Shown one piece after another: positions 7,288 to 10,958 of a stretch of DNA of 10,958 nt. The notes under the pieces were generated by a model, which did no database searches, had not been told where the DNA came from, and saw only the letters and a program-made list of their open reading frames with translations. The translations under genes were made by a program, and so were the position numbers. The stretch lies in the NCBI GenBank assembly GCA_030916545.1, contig JAUPWI010000090.1, positions 1 through 10,958 of the forward strand, given 5' to 3'. The stretch comes from Patescibacteria group bacterium. GTDB taxonomy: Bacteria; Patescibacteriota; Minisyncoccia; Moranbacterales; UBA1568. Within the stretch, counting starts at the first letter, position 1; each line of letters opens with the position of its first letter.

Positions 7288-8457
7288 ATGAAACTTCTGT
7301 TCCTGAATTACGAGTATCCTCCTATCGGGGGCGGAGCGAGTACTGCGACAGAAGCCATACTCAAGGCCTGGAGAGAAGATCCGGAGGTCGAGGTGCATCT
7401 CATCACGTCGGGAGTGGGACATCGATACGAGAAAGTGAGTTTGGGCTGGTCGGTGTTCGTTCATCGTATGCCGATTGGCAAAGATATCGCGAAGCTTCAT
7501 TCCCAGTCGATACGAGACATATTGGTCTATACTTGGCGAGTCTGGCGTTTCTCCCGGACTTTCATACGTGAGGAGACGCGGAAGCAGCCTTTCGACGCGA
7601 CACTTGCGTTTTTCACCGTCCCTTGTGGGTTTCTGGCCTATCTGATCGAGCGACGTTTCGGTATCCCGTTCGTCGTGTCGTTGCGCGGGGCCGATGTACC
7701 CGGATTCAGCGAGAAGTATGATATGTTCTATCTTTTTGCCAAACCATTGGTTCGCTTTCTCTGGCGACGGGCTCGGGTAGTAATCCCGAATAGCGCTGGT
7801 ATTCGCGCGCTGGCGGAACAAACGAGTCCCGGACAGCCGATGAGGATCATCGAGAATGGGGTCGATACGGTGACATTCGCTCCTGATAACGGAGAAAAAC
7901 CGGCTTCGCCTGTCATCTACCTTTCGACATCACGACTGACTCCGCGCAAAGGGATTCATTTCCTGATCGAGGCATTTGCGGTCGCTCTGAAGGGATCATC
8001 GGTTCCACTGGAGCTCTGGCTTATCGGAGAAGGGGAACAGAAATCGGCGCTTCAGACGAGAGTGATCGAACTTGGCATCGCTTCGCAGGTCAGATTTCTT
8101 GGACGAATCGAGCATGATCGATTGGTCAGCTATTATCATCAGGCACATATTTTCGTGCTCCCGTCGAAAAATGAGGGGATGAGCAATTCGGCACTGGAGG
8201 CGCTCGCCTCTGGATTGCCGCTCGTGGTGTCAGGAACGGGTGGTATGCAGGAGCTCGTGACGGAAGGAGAGAACGGTTGTTTTATCGATCCGGAAGATAT
8301 GGTCGCTTTCGCTCGTGTGCTTTCCGATCTTGCCGCGTCGCCGGAACGCATCCAGGCCTTCGGTATCGAAAGCCGGCGTCGCGCCGAGGTCCGCGGATGG
8401 GAACAGGTGGCTGCTCAATTCAAGAGTGTCCTTGGATCGGTCATCCGGCCTTCGTAA
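7288..8457 (+). CDS. GT4 family glycosyltransferase (GT-B fold), 389 aa
   Basis: The protein is a cytoplasmic retaining-type glycosyltransferase. The N-terminal acceptor half begins with a beta strand and the glycine loop PPIGGGAST (11-19). The C-terminal half holds the donor-site Arg/Lys in STSRLTPRKG (213-222) and the E-x7-E element in NEGMSNSALE (295-304), then SGLPLVVSGTGGMQELV. IENGVDTVTF (188-197) is the usual GT4 domain linker. Length is typical. There are no membrane helices, so it probably acts on a lipid-linked acceptor at the inner membrane face. It starts 7 bp after ugd; a GGAG (7272-7275) is 12 nt upstream of the ATG, a long spacing. The sugar donor cannot be deduced, though UDP-glucuronate made by the adjacent Ugd is a candidate. 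Confidence 0.9.
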   Translation: MKLLFLNYEYPPIGGGASTATEAILKAWREDPEVEVHLITSGVGHRYEKVSLGWSVFVHRMPIGKDIAKLHSQSIRDILVYTWRVWRFSRTFIREETRKQPFDATLAFFTVPCGFLAYLIERRFGIPFVVSLRGADVPGFSEKYDMFYLFAKPLVRFLWRRARVVIPNSAGIRALAEQTSPGQPMRIIENGVDTVTFAPDNGEKPASPVIYLSTSRLTPRKGIHFLIEAFAVALKGSSVPLELWLIGEGEQKSALQTRVIELGIASQVRFLGRIEHDRLVSYYHQAHIFVLPSKNEGMSNSALEALASGLPLVVSGTGGMQELVTEGENGCFIDPEDMVAFARVLSDLAASPERIQAFGIESRRRAEVRGWEQVAAQFKSVLGSVIRPS

Positions 8458-8473
8458 AAAAAAGAATGGGAAT

Positions 8474-8520
8474 AAAAAAAGGCCGGTAGCGTACGTTGTT
8501 ACGCGTCTTGCCGGCTTTTT
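8474..8520. terminator. Bidirectional intrinsic terminator between convergent genes
   Basis: A two-part hairpin: GCCGG (8482-8486) pairs with CCGGC (8511-8515), and GCGTA (8489-8493) pairs with TACGC (8500-8504) around a 6-nt loop. On + it is followed by five T (8516-8520). On - it is followed by a run of seven T (complement of 8474-8480), so it should be stronger for the minus-strand 61-aa gene. Confidence 0.8.
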
Positions 8521-8525
8521 CGAAT

Positions 8526-8557
8526 GCTATCTCAAATGGATAGCTTTATTATTTTTG
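8526..8557 (+). terminator. Possible second terminator hairpin downstream of GT4
   Basis: GCTATC (8526-8531) and GATAGC (8539-8544) form a perfect 6-bp stem with a 7-nt loop, followed by a T-rich but interrupted tail to about 8556. It may back up the stronger terminator just upstream on +. The stem is short and not GC-rich. Confidence 0.4.
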
Positions 8558-8613
8558 TTTGGGGAGCGTCTCCTCTCCTCCGTGGTGTTACCGAGGGCGT
8601 TGCTGCGGTGCGA

Positions 8614-8799
8614 TCAGGAACTGCAGTGTGCCCGCAAGAGGTCGGCCAGCTCGGGATTGGCACCGGCCTCGATTGCCTCTTGCGCCGCGGCATCGGCCAA
8701 AGCATCCTCGTCACTGATTTGCTTGAGCAGCGCATTGACGGCATTGATATTGCCAGCCAGGACGAATCCACCCTGCACATTCCCTATTGCTGCTTTCAT
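8614..8799 (-). CDS. Small alanine-rich orphan protein, 61 aa
   Basis: I do not recognise this family. The ATG at 8799 is preceded by GGAG (8806-8809) with a 6-nt spacer, a good Shine-Dalgarno site. The frame is open further upstream, but only through a region that looks like an untranslated leader, so the short start is preferred. The product has 15 Ala of 61 residues, is overall acidic, and has a glycine-containing N-terminal part (GNVQGGFVLAGN, 6-17). Two probable helices follow (about 19-43 and 49-58), and the end is HCSS with the only cysteine at position 59. There is no signal peptide or membrane helix. Codon third positions are GC-biased as in the real genes nearby, which supports coding. 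It has its own promoter and a terminator on both sides, so it is a monocistronic unit. Function is unknown; a small regulatory, binding or precursor peptide are all possible. Confidence 0.72.
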   Translation of the reverse strand: MKAAIGNVQGGFVLAGNINAVNALLKQISDEDALADAAAQEAIEAGANPELADLLRAHCSS

Positions 8800-8953
8800 G
8801 ACGTTCTCCACAAAGTGAAAGGTATGGGAGCATCTCCTAGGAACCCTTCGATTTTCAAACCCCGCTTGGTGGGCGAGGGGACCTTTCCGCATTTTTGAGG
8901 TGCGGATTTTCGCCGTTTTCTTCTCGATCAATTCCTCGGGACGATGACGGTTA
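8800..8953 (-). other. Structured 5' leader of the 61-aa gene
   Basis: About 154 nt separate the predicted transcription start from the ATG. On the - RNA a 6-bp stem with a 9-nt loop lies at 8906-8886 (TCCGCA with TGCGGA). It is followed by a second, bulged hairpin formed by CCCC/CGC and GCG/GGG segments near 8880-8860. I recognise no known riboswitch class. The stretch 8800-9089 contains no other gene that I can support. Confidence 0.45.
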
Positions 8954-8959
8954 TGTGAG

Positions 8960-8988
8960 AGTATGCACTTTCTGTCGTATTTTGTCAA
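8960..8988 (-). promoter_or_regulatory. Promoter of the 61-aa gene
   Basis: On - a perfect TTGACA -35 (8988-8983) is followed by exactly 17 nt and then CATACT (8965-8960), a 4 of 6 match to the -10. The expected start is near 8953. This is one of the best -35 boxes in the window. Confidence 0.7.
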
Positions 8989-9003
8989 TCCCGCATGAGG
9001 ACT

Positions 9004-9016
9004 GCCAATTATTGGC
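9004..9016. promoter_or_regulatory. Palindrome upstream of the 61-aa gene promoter, possible operator
   Basis: GCCAAT, one T, then ATTGGC form a perfect 6+6 inverted repeat centred about 57 bp upstream of the predicted start point, just before the -35 box. Position and symmetry suit a dimeric activator site, but no regulator gene is in the window. Confidence 0.4.
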
Positions 9017-9020
9017 GTAT

Positions 9021-9063
9021 AAAAAGGAAAACCGATCAGCGTAAGATTCTACGCTGATCGGTT
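9021..9063 (-). terminator. Strong intrinsic terminator of the 274-aa gene
   Basis: A perfect 14-bp stem is formed by 9030-9043 and 9050-9063 with a 6-nt loop. On - it is followed by a T-rich tail (complement of 9021-9030). It begins 27 bp after the stop codon of the minus-strand 274-aa gene. Confidence 0.88.
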
Positions 9064-9089
9064 AATCTTGAAGAAAGCCATGCCATTTT

Positions 9090-9914
9090 TCAGATGCTGA
9101 TGAGCGATGATCGCAGCCGGCTCATGTCTCCGCCGAGTTCTTTAACCATCGTGACAAGACTTCGAGTCTTGTTTTCCGCGATTCTAGCCAGACGATCCTG
9201 AGCACTTGGTTCTGGTGGAGTCTGATATCGTATTGGTCTGAGGATGGCGGTTCTTATTCCGGGACTTGTCTCAAGCATCCGCAGAATGGTCAGTCCTTCT
9301 TCGTTGCTCGGAATACACTTTGAGTCACCAAGCAACTTCTTGGTTCGTTGTCGGAGAGTAAAATCGAACAGCGAGAGGAATCCGCCGGCTTCCATGAGCG
9401 GAATTCGGCGCCAAAATGCGCAGCGGCCCGGGACGATCCCTAATGCTGTCGTTTCTTCGAGACCAGAGAATTGAAAGCCAACGACGCTCGCACTCTCCTT
9501 CGCCGCTCTTGATATCTCGGATAATACATCCTGGTGTTCTAGGACGCCATTGATGCATTCGGGCGAGACAACCCACACCCAATCGGTGGAGAGCGCTGCC
9601 ACTCCATAATTGAGCAGACTTCCGGGGTGACACCTTGTGCTCGCCGTGACCGCGACTTTTCCGGCCCAGAGTTTTCCGTGTAGAGCCTTTACAAGAGCTT
9701 GTCTGGTGAAGCCGCAATCGCAGTAGTCGGCAAAGGCGGGGTTCATCGGAATTAACACTTGAACCTTATGCGCCATTTCGAGCGTGAAGATCTGTTCGAG
9801 AAGGTGCACAGTCATTGAAACTCTTTGTTTCACGTCCTTTTCCGCATGTGCGAAGACTCGGGTGATGACCCCGATGCTCTTGCCCGGCAAAAGGTCCTGA
9901 TGCGTAGTTTTCAT
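9090..9914 (-). CDS. Divergent GT-A glycosyltransferase-like protein, 274 aa
   Basis: The layout suggests a GT2-like GT-A fold, but no family motif is canonical. In order: a strand VQVLIPMN (51-58); GSLLNYGVAALSTDWVWVVSPEC (98-120), which resembles the 'N-x-G...DxD' segment of GT2 enzymes but with SPE where DxD is expected; VVGFQFSG (144-151); CAFWRRIPLMEAGGF (165-179), like the 'wRR..l...GGF' acceptor region of GT2; and SNEEGLTILRML (203-214), in the place of the usual ED motif. There are no membrane helices or signal peptide. The C-terminal 45 residues are charged and probably helical. The ATG at 9914 has an excellent Shine-Dalgarno (AGAGGAG, 9921-9927, 6-nt spacer). It has its own promoter and terminator. 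It may be a true transferase with altered metal dependence or a catalytically dead homologue. The same motif order is seen in the next minus-strand gene upstream of it. Confidence 0.8.
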   Translation of the reverse strand: MKTTHQDLLPGKSIGVITRVFAHAEKDVKQRVSMTVHLLEQIFTLEMAHKVQVLIPMNPAFADYCDCGFTRQALVKALHGKLWAGKVAVTASTRCHPGSLLNYGVAALSTDWVWVVSPECINGVLEHQDVLSEISRAAKESASVVGFQFSGLEETTALGIVPGRCAFWRRIPLMEAGGFLSLFDFTLRQRTKKLLGDSKCIPSNEEGLTILRMLETSPGIRTAILRPIRYQTPPEPSAQDRLARIAENKTRSLVTMVKELGGDMSRLRSSLISI

Positions 9915-9920
9915 GGGATG

Positions 9921-9927
9921 CTCCTCT
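9921..9927 (-). promoter_or_regulatory. Strong ribosome binding site of the 274-aa gene
   Basis: AGAGGAG on -, 6 nt before the ATG at 9914, fixes the start. It contrasts with the glycan genes at 3110 and 5017, which have none. Confidence 0.8.
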
Positions 9928-9948
9928 AAGAATATTGTTTTTTAAAAG

Positions 9949-9975
9949 CCCGAGAAAATGCTTAGTATTCCCGAG
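9949..9975. repeat. Direct repeat in the leader of the 274-aa gene
   Basis: CCCGAG occurs at 9949-9954 and 9970-9975, a 21-bp period (two helical turns), within the roughly 92-nt leader. This could be a protein-binding site or chance. Confidence 0.25.
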
Positions 9976-10012
9976 TGGACGGAATGTGGTATTGCACTCT
10001 ATGCAACCGTCT

Positions 10013-10041
10013 ATTTTAGCATGATATATAAAAAAAGTCAA
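10013..10041 (-). promoter_or_regulatory. Promoter of the 274-aa gene
   Basis: On - TTGACT (10041-10036, 5 of 6) is followed by exactly 17 nt, mostly A/T, then TAAAAT (10018-10013, 5 of 6). The expected start is near 10006, giving a leader of about 92 nt. This is a strong-looking housekeeping-type promoter. Confidence 0.8.
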
Positions 10042-10049
10042 TACTGCGA

Positions 10050-10065
10050 TAGTATAAATATACTA
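10050..10065. promoter_or_regulatory. AT-rich palindrome upstream of the 274-aa gene promoter
   Basis: TAGTATA, AA, TATACTA form a perfect 7+7 inverted repeat centred about 51 bp upstream of the predicted start, just before the -35 box. It could be an operator or simply act as an UP-like element because it is all A/T except for one G and one C. It occupies the same relative place as the palindrome before the 61-aa gene, but the sequence differs. Confidence 0.4.
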
Positions 10066-10085
10066 GATTTTAGCTTAAATAAAGT

Positions 10086-10121
10086 AAAAAGGCTAGGATG
10101 GGTTGAGACCCATACCTAGCC
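10086..10121 (-). terminator. Intrinsic terminator of the partial right-edge gene
   Basis: A 13-bp stem with one bulged A: GGCTAGG and ATGGGT (10091-10103) pair with ACCCAT and CCTAGCC (10108-10121) around a TGAG loop. On - it is followed by five T (complement of 10086-10090). It separates the right-edge gene from the 274-aa gene, so they are not one operon. Confidence 0.85.
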
Positions 10122-10161
10122 GTGTGTTGAGATATGCTGCCCATTTGAGCAGCTTGTTTGG

Positions 10162-10958
10162 TTAGCCGATCTTGACGGCGCTCAGAACGTCACGCCAGAC
10201 CTCGATTGGATGTTTGTCCGGGAAGAGCGTTTGCGCGTAGGCGTCCATGACGAGCGCCTGCCGGGCAATCTTCTCGGCGTTCCGTTCGTATTCCTGGCTC
10301 CCGGGGAGCTTGGCCGAAGTGTCCCACTCCACCGGATGCCGTGTGCCCACGAAACCCCATGGGATGGGTGTGCCATTGGGAAGGCAGGCACGCAGGTAGA
10401 GGTGGTAGTCTTCCATCCCGGCCAGTGGAACCGCGCCGAACTCCTTGGTTTCAATCGTGGTTACACCGTCGCCATTGCAGCAGCGGTCGAAACCGTTCAC
10501 TGAAGCGAGCAGGGAGTCCTCCCAGAGCGCGATGGTATTCTGGACGAAAAGCCACTGCCGCCGTTCGCTCCAACCGTTTCGGGCAAAGCCAGTCAGCTTG
10601 AGGCCGAAGCGGTGTTCATGTTCGATCATCTCAGACAGCTGATGTCCAGTGAGCCGGATTTCTGCCGCCGACCACAGGAGGTGGTGGGTAGCGCCGAGCG
10701 AACGAGCGAGGGAGATACCTTCGTTCAGAGCTGTGGCTGAACCGAAGTTCTGTCCCCAGTCGTCGCAGCGAACAAGATGGATGAGACCATGCTCCAATTC
10801 CGAAGAGAAGGCGCGCTGTACCGCCGCCATGGTGGGCGTGATGCCGTCAACGACTTCCTCCTTTGCTGAAGAACTCTGGTCGCCGCAGGAGACAATGATG
10901 ACGCCGGTGAGTTCGGGCGGACGGGTCTCGAGGAAGTGGTGCACAGAGGCAGCCAATC
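10162..10958 (-). CDS. Divergent GT-A glycosyltransferase-like protein, N-terminus outside window
   Basis: The frame is open to the right edge and no credible ATG is seen there, so the start is missing; about 264 residues are visible. Motifs in order (numbered from the first visible codon): strand GVIIVSCGDQ (18-27), SATALNEGISLARSLGATHHLLWSAAEI (73-100), LKLTGFARNGW (119-129), NTIALWEDSLLASVNGFD (140-157), GMEDYHLYLRA (180-190) and RHPVEWDTS (206-214). This matches the order expected of a GT2-like GT-A domain: N-x-G helix, metal-site strand, acceptor segment with NGFD, then an ED motif and a late His. The DxD position reads SAAE. No membrane helix or signal peptide is visible. A hairpin terminator follows the stop. 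It is probably related to the 274-aa gene; nucleotide-sugar substrate and acceptor are unknown. Confidence 0.78.
   Translation of the reverse strand, partial: LAASVHHFLETRPPELTGVIIVSCGDQSSSAKEEVVDGITPTMAAVQRAFSSELEHGLIHLVRCDDWGQNFGSATALNEGISLARSLGATHHLLWSAAEIRLTGHQLSEMIEHEHRFGLKLTGFARNGWSERRQWLFVQNTIALWEDSLLASVNGFDRCCNGDGVTTIETKEFGAVPLAGMEDYHLYLRACLPNGTPIPWGFVGTRHPVEWDTSAKLPGSQEYERNAEKIARQALVMDAYAQTLFPDKHPIEVWRDVLSAVKIG

Noticed and set aside
8524..8898. Plus-strand open frame (124 aa) covering the 61-aa gene
   Set aside because: No ribosome site; it lies just after a terminator, and the minus frame has a promoter, a Shine-Dalgarno and coding-like codon use.
8614..8988. Longer 124-aa version of the minus-strand small gene starting at a TTG at 8988
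   Set aside because: That TTG is the first half of the -35 box itself, upstream of the predicted transcript start. The ATG at 8799 with GGAG 6 nt upstream is the better start.
10136..10153. GCTGC/GCAGC hairpin just after the right-edge gene stop
   Set aside because: The stem is only 5 bp with an 8-nt loop and no T-tract; the hairpin at 10091-10121 is the convincing terminator.
1..10958. CRISPR array, tRNA, rRNA, insertion sequence or phage genes
   Set aside because: No regularly spaced repeats, no cloverleaf or rRNA-like stretch and no transposase or integrase motifs were seen in reading both strands.

Overview
The window looks like a chromosomal piece of an uncultivated bacterium that uses TGA, TAA and TAG as stops. 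The style (compact genes, several membrane glycosyltransferases, a UDP-glucose dehydrogenase, orphan small genes) fits Patescibacteria/CPR. That placement is inference only: no rRNA, tRNA or ribosomal protein is present to test it.

Positions 1-8457 are a surface-glycan locus. It begins with the 3' part of a flippase-like (LPG synthase transmembrane/UPF0104) protein on +. This converges on a 767-residue multi-pass GT39/GT-C glycosyltransferase on -. That gene diverges from a second GT-C-type enzyme (603 aa, +) through a very short intergenic region where the two -10 boxes overlap. Next comes a + strand run of three genes: a DPM1/GtrB-like polyprenyl-phosphate glycosyltransferase (GT2 with two C-terminal membrane helices), UDP-glucose 6-dehydrogenase (ugd) and a GT4 glycosyltransferase. 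A plausible division of labour is as follows. The GT2 enzyme loads a sugar onto a polyprenyl phosphate. The two GT-C enzymes use such lipid-linked sugars on the outer face of the membrane. Ugd supplies UDP-glucuronate, and the GT4 enzyme adds sugars in the cytoplasm. A bidirectional hairpin terminator closes the locus.

Positions 8458-10958 have a different character. Three genes all lie on -, and the two whose starts are visible each have their own near-consensus promoter and a Shine-Dalgarno site. A strong hairpin terminator follows each of the three. They are a 61-residue orphan protein with a roughly 154-nt structured leader, a 274-residue protein, and a protein cut by the right edge of the window. 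The last two share a motif order that resembles a GT-A glycosyltransferase fold without a normal DxD motif. An inverted repeat lies just upstream of the -35 box of both visible promoters. This half is the less explained and more interesting part. I see no CRISPR array, transposase, tRNA or rRNA anywhere in the window.
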